Source of the DNA: Microstegium vimineum
Lineage: Eukaryota; Streptophyta; Magnoliopsida; Poales; Poaceae
Assembly: GCA_022036555.1 (NCBI GenBank)
Contig: CM039121.1
Location: 46,587,847 to 46,651,846, forward strand
DNA length: 64,000 nt
Direction of reading: 5' to 3'
The notes beneath the pieces are model-generated. The model did not search any database. It was not told the DNA's origin and worked only from the letters and a program-made list of their open reading frames with translations. Position 1 is the first letter of the stretch, and each line of letters opens with the position of its first letter. Below are positions 46,511 to 58,127 of the stretch, piece after piece. Both the position numbers and the translations under genes were made by a program.

Positions 46511-49500
46511 TTTTAAAAAAAGGCGCAAGGTTACTGGAAAACTTGTAATTCCTGATAAAGTTCAGTAGATGCAATATGATTAAACTGGTTACCATATACA
46601 AGAACAGTAAGAGAGATTCACCACAGTACCTTCTTGATTTTACAAGAAGACAGCTGAACATCTTTGCAATCCAGTTTGCAACTCTTGTCTCCATGCTTCA
46701 CTTCACCACTTGCGCCCATTAATAAACCAAATTTAGCATCACGCCCTATAGCTACAACCTTTTTAGATGAGTTTGATGCACTTTCAAAGATGTCGTCCGG
46801 ACAAATAGCATTGAAATTCTTCTTGAGACTGACTATAGCAATGTTATACTCTAAATTATAAAATTCCAATGTCCCACCAGCACGTTGATTCGGTGGGAGA
46901 AACACCTCAATCTGCAATGAAAAGGTGAGCTCAGCAAACGATCATTGAACCTAAAATACAAGTAATGATAAGGAAAAGGAGCACCAACCGTCAAGCTATT
47001 ATCAATGCTATCATCATTACAACGACCTCTAACCAAACTGGCAGAAGTCAGGATGACAGTGTGCTTAGCTTTGCTTCCTTGCCACTTCATAAGCAAGCCT
47101 GTGCATGCAAAAAATCTCACATACCCTACAAATTATAAGTTTAATCATTAGTTAGTGAAGAAAAAATACTAGCACAGAAAAGTAAGGAGCACACAGCTGG
47201 AAAATTCACCATCGAATGAAGCAAGGGAGACAACACGACGGGATACATCTGCCACAACTTCTTTCGGAAGTTGATTCCAGACACGCTCCCCAGAGCCACC
47301 GGGTGTATGACCAAATGGATACCCTTTCCAAGGAAGTAATTCACCAAAGCATTCTTCAAAATGATTAAGCAATTTCCCATTGACTAGTTAAAGAACGAAG
47401 ATCAGAAGTGAACTTCAAAAAGGCAAGGAAGATGACAGCAATATCAAAAGCAACACTTACATTCGAGCACAAGAGGTGGTGGACAGGGATAGCCATGGGA
47501 CTTTAACCTGCAAATAGTTTGCATAAACCCTGATGCAATATTGAGATCATTATTAGCCCTCAGATAATATATTAGCCCTCAGATAATATGTGTGATACTG
47601 GTAAACATAGTATTCTGCGCACAATGGTACATATGCAATATTTTAGAAGATGGCTTGCAGTATTGTTCACACCTGAAGGAACTACGCTTGATACATGTTT
47701 AGGCAACGTATATCCACGGAAGTGTAGCCTTTTGGGACTGCAATAACACATAGTTGACTTGTTATGAAAAAAATAAAACACAGGAACTACACAGGGAAAA
47801 AAAAATCCAATCATACCAACACATGAATCAAATCTTGTCTTGTGAAAGAAATAAAGGTATGAAATAATGAATTCGAATCAGGCATAAATATTCAACAAAA
47901 GATGAGAGGATTGAGAATATCCATGTCACAAATATAAGTTACATTGTCCATATTGCCACAAAGAACTGTTTAATTCTTCCCAATTTAGACCAAAAAACAT
48001 TAAGCATGGGCACCGCCGGGGGACTTTCTGTCCCACGGTTTTTAGTTAAAAAAAAAAAGTTAGCATCATAAGATCTTGCAATGGTACTGGTTTCAGTAGA
48101 GGGGTAAGAAGAACCAAATTATTTTCAATCCAAAGGTTACCATGTGAAAACTCCCAAGTTTCCAACGCTGTTTGTAAAAATGGCTTACTTAAACAGGAAG
48201 TGGATTAGGAGAGAGGGTTTAAAACAAATATGAATCAAGTTAACTGAAGAAATAGTTCATAAATACTGTAAGTGTAGAAGACATACTTGAGTATCTGAAA
48301 ATGCTTCAACCGTTTGAAAAGTAAGTCCATTGATAAGAAGGTGCATCTCAAAATTGCATCACCAGGGTCATAAATATCTAAGTTTACCCCAACAATTTTT
48401 TTATCGGGTCCCAGAAGTGGCCCTCCAAGTACAGCCTATAACAAAAGGCAAAATGGTAGGTTTAGAAAAGATTTACTTCAATGCACACGGTGATCCTTTA
48501 GACCAGCCTAATTGACCACGATTAGTGGACGATTAATCAGATGATCAGATTTCTGATCGAATCAGACGATCAGCCCCAAATAGGCAGATGGGCTGCTTCA
48601 GCTTAGTGAGCTATATTTGTTTGGCCCAGACCCATTAGGGTCTCTCTTTTATACCTCTCCCCCACTCTTTCTCTCACCTCCTCAGTCCTCGCTCCAACTC
48701 TCCAGCCATCGGCTTCACTTGCAGCTGCTGAGCTGCATCTCTTCCCCTCCATCCTCGCTCCCTCCTCTCTCCCTTCTGGTGGAAATCCAAACTGCCCGTC
48801 CATGCATCTTCCCTGCGTGTTGCTTCCTCCTCCCTCCTGCAATCTGCAGGGTCACCGATTCTCTTCCCCTCCATCCTCACTCCCTCCTCCCTCCCTTCTG
48901 GTTCCAATTCAAGCTGCCCGTCCATGCATCTTCCCTGCGTGCTGCTTCCTCCTCCCTCCTGCAATCTGCAGGGTCCCCGATTCTCTTCCCCACCTGGCAC
49001 CTGCTGCAGGTCTAAGGGAGAACAAAGATGAACTCTGAAGGTGAGTCATTAAATCGGCTGTGTTCTGCATCACAGGTAAGACTAACCAGAAATATAGTCT
49101 TGATGTTCGATGCCTATTATATAACTATATACTATATGGTATATATACCATACATATATAATATATATAATCCTGCTATATACAGGACGACAATACAGAC
49201 GATTAGACCGATAAGAGGTCTAATCATCCTATTATACGAGAACATAAGGCAATTACGTGTTCCATGTTTTCCATCATGCCACAAAGTGACAAATAAATAA
49301 ATGGACAGTATACCTTAGAGATATCTTCACTATCAGGACCCCAGGTGTTTGTGTATTCAGTGTGTCGGCGGTAGAATTTCGAATACAGATATCCACGCAT
49401 GGCCATCAAACTGCCAGAGTTGAAGGCACGGCCAGCAGCTAGCACACTATCACTAAAAGGTATTTCCGAAAGACCCAGACCTATAGGACGGACTCCTAGG

Positions 49501-51270
49501 AAGCCCAAGCATGTGACGATAGCAATGTCTTTATCATATAGTCCTAAGAACCCATCAGTAGCTGTATTATCAGGAAGGCGCACTGCAACCTACAGAAATA
49601 AAAGCAGTACACAAGCACAAGCTCAGGATGTTCACAGTTAGCTTGAATATACAAAGAAAAATCAAGGAACACAATTATTAGCAGCACCAACCCTCAACTT
49701 ATCATCTTTATTTCTATTCTTGTTGAATTGTCTAACCAAATGTGCTGATGTCACAAATCTTGTTAGGCTTTGTCTACTTCTTCCGTGGGGAATAGGTATG
49801 CCCGAGCATGCAAATAACATCTTATCTCCTGGACAATATCATGATTTAACTGACAAGTGATGACTAAATGCAATTTAGAAAAATAAAAAAGTATAGTAGC
49901 ACAATCACCGTCAAACAAAGCGATTGAGACGACCAAGGAAGACAAATCCACAGCATAATTAGCACTCATTGGGTAAGTTATTTCACCAGGTTTGACTATT
50001 TCACCAAATGACCTCTCCTCAAAATCAACGTTTGAAACTTCTCTATCACGAAAAGGTTCGCCGAATCGTTGCACAGCAATAGCAGATAGATTTTCCTCAA
50101 ACTTACAAAACGCTACATGAGCCGCTTGACCTGATTAATAAACATGATACACCACAACTGAGTGAGTGCTTTGCTAGAGAAATATGCGCCACAAAAAAAA
50201 ACCCAGCAAATTCAAATCAATTACTCACGTTCTCTTATCCTTTTTATGGTGCGGTTCCAGGCTCTCTTGTTACCAAAACATTCTTTGACCCCACTTGAAA
50301 CTAGAGATGACTCCAGTTTGTTCCTTCTGTTTATTGCTCTCTGCTCCCTGCTCACACCTCTTGTGCAATCAGTAGTCCCCCCCTTGTTCCTCAGGGTCTT
50401 TGCAGTCCTGAAGCAAAAAAAAAAAATGCAAATGCTTAGTACAGTAACTAAGACCCTTTTGTAAGCTTATAACCCACCCCCCCCCCCCCCCCCCCAAAAA
50501 AAAGAAATCAAAACAATGAAGCACCTTATCAACCTTAAAGTATTAGGTTCATTGATAATACTATCAACAATAACACAATGATGAAGCATGTGCTCAAAAT
50601 CAGTACTAGATTGACCTGATTCTTTGCATATAAATGTAAAAAGGCTCAAATCTATCCAAAACTTGGTGTTGTATGGCAAATTGGCAATCAAAAAGTGACA
50701 ACATAGGTAGTAAGTTCCTAGCTGCAGGCTAAGATTGACAGAAAGGGCACAGCACCAAAAAAAATCTAGACATAACAGAAAGCAACCAAACCAATATGAA
50801 GTGGACAAGTCTAAACAAAGTTATTTAACTGGCCGGCCACATTCATACATGGTTATAAAGAAGAGAATTCGGAATTTTGCTGTAGGAAAAAGCTGCAAGT
50901 ATGTAGGTGGATGGTAGCTTAAAGTTAGGCTACAGATCGTAACAAGCCCCATCCAAAATCTGTGATCTCTGAATTTCCCTATAGAAAAAAAAACAGAACA
51001 TATGCATGAATGTTAGCTTAAAGGTTATTTTAGAAAATATAAAGCGCAACCAAAACCCTGTGATGGTTCTGCGATGTGTGAGGGAGTATGCTGGATAAAC
51101 ATTACTCGTAGACAACACCTACATGTGATTTTACTTAGGCCAACACATCGTTCAAGCAACAATCCAAGCATAACCAACTCAGGTTGGATGTAGAGTTTAA
51201 CTCTAATGGAACAGATCCGTGACCAATTGCATCTATAACAGTGAGCAAATGAGTAAACAGAAGCTTACAT
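46034..51270 (-). CDS. double trypsin/Do-like (DegP-type) protein, probable pseudoprotease
   Basis: Fourteen exons: 51270-51269, 50407-50229, 50130-49909, 49828-49692, 49589-49314, 48435-48287, 47737-47673, 47529-47461, 47383-47210, 47125-46989, 46911-46630, 46502-46360, 46289-46224 and 46124-46034. Joined, they give 1992 nt, 663 residues, with every phase agreeing. The start codon is split: exon 1 ends with AT and exon 2 begins with G, giving MTAKTLRNK. Two trypsin-like folds follow. In the first, His164 (TSAHLV) and Asp201 (YDKDIAIV) remain, but Leu275 replaces the serine (VLGGPLL). In the second all three are changed: Ser454 (TSASLV), Asn493 (LEYNIAIV) and Ile567 (GIGGPL). Related multi-exon Do-like proteins occur in grasses; the function is unknown. 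Loss of the triads suggests a binding or regulatory role, which is inference. No signal peptide is evident. Confidence 0.83.
48509..49210. other. insertion-like block in an intron of the Do-like gene
   Basis: This stretch of intron 5 (48436-49313) differs from the rest of the intron. It has a GATTAATCAGATGATCAGAT start, a C/T-rich centre and an AT palindromic stretch near 49125-49180. TAGACC and GGTCTA motifs occur near both ends, but the inverted repeat is weak and no target duplication was found. A transposon is likely, of unknown class. Confidence 0.45.
48739..48982. repeat. two tandem 122-bp repeats
   Basis: Units start at 48739 and 48861, each beginning CTCTTCCCCTCCATCCTC and containing CTGCCCGTCCATGCATCTTC and CTGCAATCTGCAGGGT; a third start is seen at 48983. 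The strand is C/T-rich. Confidence 0.88.
50478..50502. repeat. poly-C run with poly-A
   Basis: An uninterrupted run of about 18 C, then A, in the first intron of the Do-like gene. Its length is probably uncertain. Confidence 0.8.
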
Positions 51271-51511
51271 CGCGCAATTTCCCCTCGATGCTAGTCGTCA
51301 GACGCGTCCCCGACCACCCCGCAGGCCGGAGTCGCCGTCAACCGTGACGCCGCCGACCTACGCCCGCGAGACTAACTTGTCGCTGCCACCGGACTGCTAG
51401 ATGTCGAGATGTAGGGTTTTGTGTTTGTGCGGCGCCCAGGCGCAAGGAGCGGCCTCGAGTGCGGGGAACGCTCTGCTAGGGTTAGAAGGTCCAGATCCTC
51501 TAGCATATACT

Positions 51512-51637
51512 CCGATATATAGTACTCTAAGACAGCAGAGGGACGGTACCTACGTCCGATGGGCATCCGACGGCACGCCGAAATAAACACGGAAGCTGTC
51601 CAATTCTTGCGTTGGCCCACAGAATTGATGCGGCCCA
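51512..51637 (-). promoter_or_regulatory. promoter of the Do-like gene: TATA box and site II motifs
   Basis: On the minus strand, CTATATATCGG (51512-51522) is a TATA box about 245 bp upstream of the first coding bases. TGGGCC/GGCCCA motifs lie at 51614-51619 and 51632-51637. The 5' UTR would cover about 51271-51490. Confidence 0.5.
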
Positions 51638-51688
51638 TATTCACGAAGCGCGAAACGAAAAACCTGTAAATGTTTGCAATTATTTATA

Positions 51689-51722
51689 CTAGTATATTTA
51701 CCCGTGCTAACGCTACGGGTTA
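51689..51722 (-). mobile_element. Helitron-like 3' terminus (minus strand)
   Basis: On the minus strand ACCCGTAGCGTTAGCACGGGT forms a hairpin (ACCCGT paired with ACGGGT), followed 7 nt later by CTAG and then T. This is the usual grass Helitron 3' end. The body would extend toward higher coordinates; no 5' end was identified. Confidence 0.55.
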
Positions 51723-54714
51723 TATTAAAATTAAAGTTAATTCTATCAAATTTGAAGTATTTCGTTAACATTTAGTCAAAAGTATAATGTTGTGGCTCCA
51801 AAAAAAAATTAGAGCAATGCAAGTTCCAAAGGCATAGATGTACTTTTGTAACAAAAATTAAGAATTCAATCTTATTTTATAAAAAATCATATATGATAAA
51901 AATTGTTAAAATATATTATCGTCCTTCCCACACAACTGTACCTAAGCGCCCGCATTGACTCGTGCACCGGCGATGACGGCAGCGACCATATATGATAAAA
52001 ATTGCTAAAATATAACAAAATAAAAATTAAATAATGATATCTCTACACCTAAAACATTTGGAGTGCCATCCTCCACACCCAGCGAGCGAAACCCCCCGCC
52101 CGGTTCGCTCCGCCCGACGATATGTGGGCCCGGCAATTGCCCAACACCGGTTTGAAATTGGAGATGGCAGAAAGAGCGGGTGTATGCGCAGATGGCCCGT
52201 GCGCCGCCGCCACAGCCAACGCCTCCCTGCTCTCCATCTCTCCCTGTCCCTCTCTCACACATTTGTTGCTGCCCTCCCTCTCTCCGCCCTGCTGCCATCC
52301 TCTGCTTCGTCTCCCACGACGCCGGTGCCCTACACTTGCTCTTACCGTGCTGGCCTCCGTTGAAGGTGGCGTCGACCTTGTTGTGTGCCCTTGCGTTGCA
52401 TTAATGTGAGGGTATATTATGGGATGGCAATGAGTTGGAGGCACCAGATTCAGATGAGGCTGCCGCGTCCATGAGGATGACTGCCACGACGCTCTGCTGG
52501 GCGCATCCGCCACCACGGGAGTGCGGGAAAGCGGCGAAGGTGAGCCTTTTTTTTTCTCGTCTCGAGATCCATTTTCGTTGCTGCTTTCTAGGGAGGATCT
52601 CAGGTGGCCGTTCTGCCATTTCACGAAGAAGGAAATTCGTGTGAGCAGGTGACTGAATTGTGATCTTATTTTTTGCAGCCTAGCCCAATCCGCTATGCCC
52701 CCCTACTCCCCTCCACTTTGCCCACGGTGGTCAGGTGGTGGTGGCTGTGAAAAGAACGAAGCCCACACAGGTTGAGCAGGAGCAAATCAGGATAAGAGGT
52801 TGAATTGGAGCAAATCGGAAATCCTGTGGTAGCCATTGAGATAGAACATGTACCTCCTCCGTTCTTTGTTATCACAGGAGGTCTCATCAATCCCTCTCCT
52901 TGTTGCAGCAGGTAGCCATGTATTTGGGACAGAATCTCTTGGTGAGTGCCTATGCAATATTTGGGGTCTATTGGCTTCAAGACGATTGGGGGCATAGGTA
53001 CATACTGCCTGACTGAGTACATCACCACAGCTTTTCTTGAGGGTTGATACTTCATCTAGAACTGTGTTAAGCTAAAATTGCAAACGTGGCATTGACAATG
53101 CTAAGATTTGCCTAATGTAGTACTGAAAAATGCTACACAAATTCCAGCAACAATGACTAAATAGATTATTGATTTTTTTAACAGAACATGACAATCTGCA
53201 TTGATGCATTAATGTTCAGACAGTGTGCTTGTAGTTTCTCATCAAAGATAATTTCCCCTTTTTGTTTTTGAAATGATTCCTAAGGCAATAGTTTTAAGAT
53301 TAATTTGAGATAATAAATAGCTAGAGCACAGAGAATACATGGCCTAATACTATGTGATTTTGCATTGGGCTCAATGTTTATGAGCTAATACAAATTTATA
53401 GTAAATCTCCCATATCGAGGTTTGATATGCGCTTCTGAACAGTGAAGCTAACAGAGTGACAAAATTTTAGAGAAAACATTTCACTTTTTTCCTTTTTCCT
53501 TTTGCATGTATATGCATTAATGGAACTGATCTTTAGGACATTTAAATATAACATACATAAGAATTGTTCATATGAACTATATAACAGGTGCCAATGAAAA
53601 TGAACTTTATGACATTTAAATAATATTGTGCTTCAAAGGAATTTGTTGCACGATCCTTCAACTCTCTTTATTAGAATATGTTTCAACGCATTGAATTAAA
53701 AGGCTCAATATGAATCAGTTCTTTATACCTTAATGCAGTCCTGTGACTCTGAGAGGCTGAGACAAGACATTGCATTATTCGATGCAGAGTTGACAACAAG
53801 GCTTGCAGTTTCTAATTCGTTCAACTGCAGGTTTTGTTCAGATTTGACCTATTATCCTCTGCAGAGAATAGTTGTTTGTGTTTGTCGTACAGAACAAGAA
53901 AAAAAATCAATGATGGGACCGGCAGGAATACCAAGTGTGATTATAAATTGGACAGGTATTGCTTCGAGTTTTAGAGGAAAATGAATAAATAACAAAAAAG
54001 ATATGTATTTTCCTTCCATACATTTGCATCGCCATAACTGGGTTCAGTGTTTTGTTTTTATGGGGGCATTCTAATAAATCATCCTGATAGTTGATAATTC
54101 TATGAGGATGTTTATGATACTAGAATAGTCTTCCTTTGCATGATCGGTTATCGAGACCATAATGTGCTCCTTTTCTTTTTCTGTCTCTGCAATATGGCAG
54201 TGCTTTAGGTTTAGTGCATTTTGGATAGTTCAAAGTGAGCTCATTTGTTTGAACAACAACATATGTCATGTTGTTTCGATAATTTGTGCTGAGTTCATCT
54301 GATTTTAGTCCATCCATTTTGGTTGCAATTTTGATTTTTTTTGCACCGCCTGATGATTGCCAACTCAGGCCTCATCCTGCCATGCAACCCACACGACATG
54401 CTCTGTATTCCATTCTCACACAAGGGTCGTCGTTACCTGGTTGGGCTTCATGATTGGAGCAGTAAGCGAGCTAGCTGGCTTGTGTCATTGGAACAGTAAG
54501 CTAGCTAGCTTGTGTGATTGGAACAGTCAGAGGGCCTTAGCTGACTCAAAATTTTAATTCCATTCATTTAGCTGGCTCCGATGATTAGATCATTCTCAAA
54601 AGGTTCCGATCATTTTGATTTAGGGTTGGAGAGAATTTTTCAGTAAGACCAAACATATCATCTTGATTTAGGGTTGGCAAGAATTCTTCAATGAAACCAA
54701 GTATCTTGAAAGTT
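51723..54714. other. region between two Helitron-like ends, no gene recognised
   Basis: The stretch 52040-52650 is GC-rich with a gene-like look (CpG-rich, with a possible donor GCGAAGGTGAGC near 52535) and may be a captured gene fragment, but no protein family is recognised. From 52650 to 54714 it is AT-rich, with several short frames and no domain. Confidence 0.35.
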
Positions 54715-54754
54715 TTATTGCTCCCGTTGTGACGCACGAGCATTAATCTAGTTA
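54715..54754 (+). mobile_element. Helitron-like 3' terminus (plus strand)
   Basis: GCTCCCGTTGTGACGCACGAGC, an imperfect hairpin, is followed by ATTAATCTAG and T. It is a degraded version of the common grass Helitron 3' end. Confidence 0.45.
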
Positions 54755-55705
54755 AAAATACATTAGTTTAAAATGCAAAGTTCATAAAATTACCACGGTC
54801 ATGAAGAACGCAACATCACAGGCTTATCGACTATACTATATAGTTTCACATTTTTTGTTGACTCAGATAATTAACAGATAGGTAATGTCTCATTAAATTT
54901 TTGTTATTGATTACGCACCGTGTTTTTTAAAGGAAAACATACGATGGAGAGAATGATCATGTGGTGTGCAGGTCTATCACTAACCTATTGCGAAAGCAAA
55001 TGTGTGTCTGTCTATCGGCTTATGGTGTGCAGGTGCTATGCCTAGTGATAGTGGTCAATAGCATGGAGAAGGTCGAGTAGAGGCTTACCGTGCCGATGGA
55101 CTGAGAGCGGTGAAGGGCGGAAGTGAGGCTCAGACTGAGGGACCATGGGCGCTGGCGGACTAGTTGTGGTGGCTAGTACTTGGCACCCAGGCGAGCGCGT
55201 GAAGACATGGAGGTAGACCGAGTCAAACCGATGGACGAGCGGGTTGAGTGGAGGCTCATGAGACTCGGAGTCCGACCGGGCGAGACAAGGTGGCTCGAGT
55301 CGAGCGGTTTGGTGGTTTGGGCCGCAAAACCACCAGAGGACGGTTTCCGAGTTTGGGCCTCAAAACTCGGGGTTCGGTAGTTGAGCCGAAAGCTACCGGT
55401 GGTGGGTTTCGCGGGTTTGGGCCTCAAAACCCGGGCGGAGCTTCTGAGGAAGCAGGGATGACACGTGGCGGAATCCTAGAGGTTGCGTCGAGGCGACAAC
55501 AACTCCTGGCAGGAAGCGGGGCTGTCCATTCAAAATACGTGAGATATTTTCTGGAGCTTGGACTGCAATGCTTAGGCTAGGTAGTTCATCCATGTATCTA
55601 GAGGGGTCTTTGGGAAATAGTCAAAGCCCGTTAAGTAGGGGATGAAGGGGTATCCCTCATCCCACCTCTTGAACATTTAATCCATCCTCTCTCTCTAAAC
55701 TCTCT
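54755..55705. other. intergenic, GC-rich stretch with hairpins
   Basis: Several overlapping open frames span 55170-55590, in both strands, but they arise from GC-rich repeated sequence and show no known domain. The hairpin array at 55310-55433 is listed separately. Confidence 0.4.
55310..55433. repeat. four short hairpins with near-constant loops
   Basis: Hairpin 1 (55310-55335): TGGTGGTTT, loop GGGCCGCA, AAACCACCA. Hairpin 2 (55347-55370): CCGAGTTT, loop GGGCCTCA, AAACTCGG. A looser one (55375-55399): CGGTAGTT, loop GAGCCGA, AAGCTACCG with one bulge. Hairpin 4 (55412-55433): CGGGTTT, loop GGGCCTCA, AAACCCG. The stems differ in sequence but remain paired. Confidence 0.85.
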
Positions 55706-57094
55706 CTAGTTCATGAGGGCCCAAGATTGATCTCTTGGTGGGACGTTGATAGGCTGAGTTGGTCGATATGCCTCCTCATATCTTTGTGGTAAATAAGCCG
55801 GAACAAATGGTGCAGGCGTAGCACCAGCTCGCTGAATATTATGTATCGGCTGATTTGCCGATGAACCACTCTGAACGCCCATTGGAAGGTACTGTGGCAT
55901 TATATTCATCGGTTGATGCGCCGATGCTCCACTCTGAGCGATTTCCAGGTACTTATACCCGGGCTGTACTACCTGGTGTTGGATTGGTGTTTGACTAGTC
56001 CATCCAGGATTACAAGTCAACGGCATGTAATTTGCCGATGGCTGATAGCTAACCGGTACCTGTCGCTCCTGTACCATGGAGTGGCCAACCAATTGGCCAC
56101 CTTGGTGTGCTAGTACTCCAGTTTGAGGATTTACCACAGCCATGGGTTGATTTGCAGTTGTCGGGCCTTGCTGCATCGGTAAAGGACTTGTCGATGGTGG
56201 CATGTAAGACACCTTGGGTATCACCATCTGAAGATCTTCCGACGGCAACTGTACATTTGGGGAGGAGGTAGCATAATACGTCGCCGGGATCATCGGCTGT
56301 GCAGGCATTGTCGATGCCATGGGGCCCTTCCACGCTGTATTGTTACCTTAGATCAGATTAGAGTCAGCAGATGGATTTGGAGGCATACCGTATCCCCAGC
56401 AGTTGACAGGAGTTGACTGATTCTGAGTTACGGGCCCTGACATTGCCGATGCCACCATATTTGTATTTAATCGGGTGACATTTATAGGGCTCGATTTTGA
56501 CGGCGTAACCGCATCGGCAGACTGATCCACATGTTGGGAAGACGTCATTGGAACCGTCGATGGATTTGTAATAGATGCCGATCCAGGTTGATGATACGCT
56601 GGACCAACATACCGGGGTGCCTGTCCTTCTTTGAAAGATTGCATAACATCATTGTATACAGTATTGGACAACACATTGGAGTGGCTAATTAATGCCTGAT
56701 TTAATGCAGAATTAATCATCTCTTGCAATTTACCCGGATTGACGTCGAAAGTGACCTGTTGTGGCAACGGCGGATCTTGCTTCTGGACTGCTTCGCCGCT
56801 CCTGTTTAGGCTGATGGATTTCAGATACAACTGCTTGTACTCCTCCATAGCCTGCTCCATAGTCTGTTTCTGATCATCCCTCAGATTTGCTTCGGAGACT
56901 TCGATGACATTGATTGGATTGATCTCAGTATTCTCCATGAGCTCTAATTGGGTTGAACCGCGATCAACAGACGTATTATCGGTCCCATCGGGTGTGCCAA
57001 AAGAGGTGTTGACACAAAAAAGCGTCAGATCTGCGAACACCTCGGGCTTATACCCGAATTCGATATCCAAAGGTGTGCCAGTCGATTTGACCAA
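55706..57094 (-). pseudogene. Gypsy gag-like protein remnant
   Basis: Two minus-strand frames, 57094-56348 and 56320-55706, are separated by a TAG-containing gap. The first is Gln- and Asn-rich and holds MEQAMEEYKQLYLKSI and PGKLQEMINSALNQALI, in the style of the N-terminal part of grass Gypsy gag. The second is a Pro/Gln-rich spacer with repeated SANQP-type units ending APFVPAYLPQRYEEAYRP. There is no zinc knuckle, so the protein is incomplete. Family assignment is by resemblance and by position behind an LTR. Confidence 0.6.
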
Positions 57095-57382
57095 TTAATT
57101 GATAAGGATGATAACTAGAACAACGTTGAACGAGACAACAGCGATACGCCCGGACGTCAAAACTCAGATTGCTCAAAACGCGGAACTCGCAAGGTTGACG
57201 GAGGTCTTGTAGATGCAGCTCGTCGAAACTTGTAAGAGCTCGTAGATAAGCTAGAACTAATGCGATGAAAATTAGAATTGCTAGAAAAGTAGATAAAAAT
57301 AATAGATTGGTTTGATTATTGATTCTTCTTCTATATACCACCCCTTGTACATATTTATACCCCGACCAGTGGAGTTGTAAGC

Positions 57383-57704
57383 AAACACGACTCTAACTTC
57401 CCTAAACAAAATCCTTATTTTTAAGGAAATAAACAACTCGTGCACGACTATATCTTTCCTAAACAAAACTCCTATTTTAAAGGAAATAAACGACTCGTGC
57501 AAGAGTCGGACTCAAACTATAATAATACTGGCATAAAATCACCAAACACGACTCTAACTTCCCTAAACAAAATCCCTATTTTTAAGGAAATAAACAACTC
57601 ATGCACGACTATATCTTTCCTAAACAAAACTCCTATTTTAAAGGAAATAAACGACTCGTGCAAGAGTCGGACTCAAACTATAATAATACTGGCATAAAAT
57701 CATC
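57383..57704. repeat. two tandem 161-bp repeats in the Gypsy LTR
   Basis: Units begin at 57383 and 57544 with AAACACGACTCTAACTTCCC and differ at only a few bases. Each contains two diverged ~50-bp sub-units (CTAAACAAAAYYC..TTTTAAGGAAATAAAC). Confidence 0.92.
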
Positions 57705-58127
57705 AGCTTCCTTATCCGTCTCCCTTACGATGAAACCTTTCATCGGCAGACTTCTTCCAATCTGCAACCTTCTTCTATTGCCATCGGCAGCTCGCCAACC
57801 ACGTCATACTGCTTCTGTCGGCAGCATCTACCATTCATCGGCACCTTTCCGTCTCCATCGACAATATTCCCTTTATCAGCAACAGATTTTGGCTCTCATC
57901 GGTAATGTTTTCTTGTCTTCATCGGCAATGTCTTGCCTCCATCAGCAACATTGGTGTCTTCATCATAATGGTAATGAGCTTTGATTCTCATCAGCAATGT
58001 TCTTCCTGCTTTTATCGGTAATCTGATCGGTAATACCTCTATGCCGATAAGGAACGGCGACTAGCCTTTTGCCGATCGGCACAATCCTTAGATCATATTG
58101 ACACGTGCCAAAAAAACGGTGTCAACA

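Larger units (their letters stand above)
55706..58127 (-). mobile_element. Ty3/Gypsy retrotransposon, 5' part only
   Basis: A minus-strand LTR begins TGTTGACACCGTTTTTTTGG at 58127 and has a TATA box (GTATAAATAT, 57351-57360). A gag-like reading frame follows from 57094. The element stops at about 55705, so protease, reverse transcriptase, integrase and the 3' LTR are missing. The internal border of the LTR (near 57100) and the primer-binding site were not resolved. Confidence 0.7.

Noticed and set aside
52049..52644. Overlapping frames on both strands as a new gene
   Set aside because: No domain, no consistent splice model, and low-complexity Ser/Pro composition.
55173..55593. Frames over the hairpin array as a protein with GLGRKT/GLGLKT repeats
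   Set aside because: The apparent peptide repeats follow from the repeated hairpin loops, and both strands are open.
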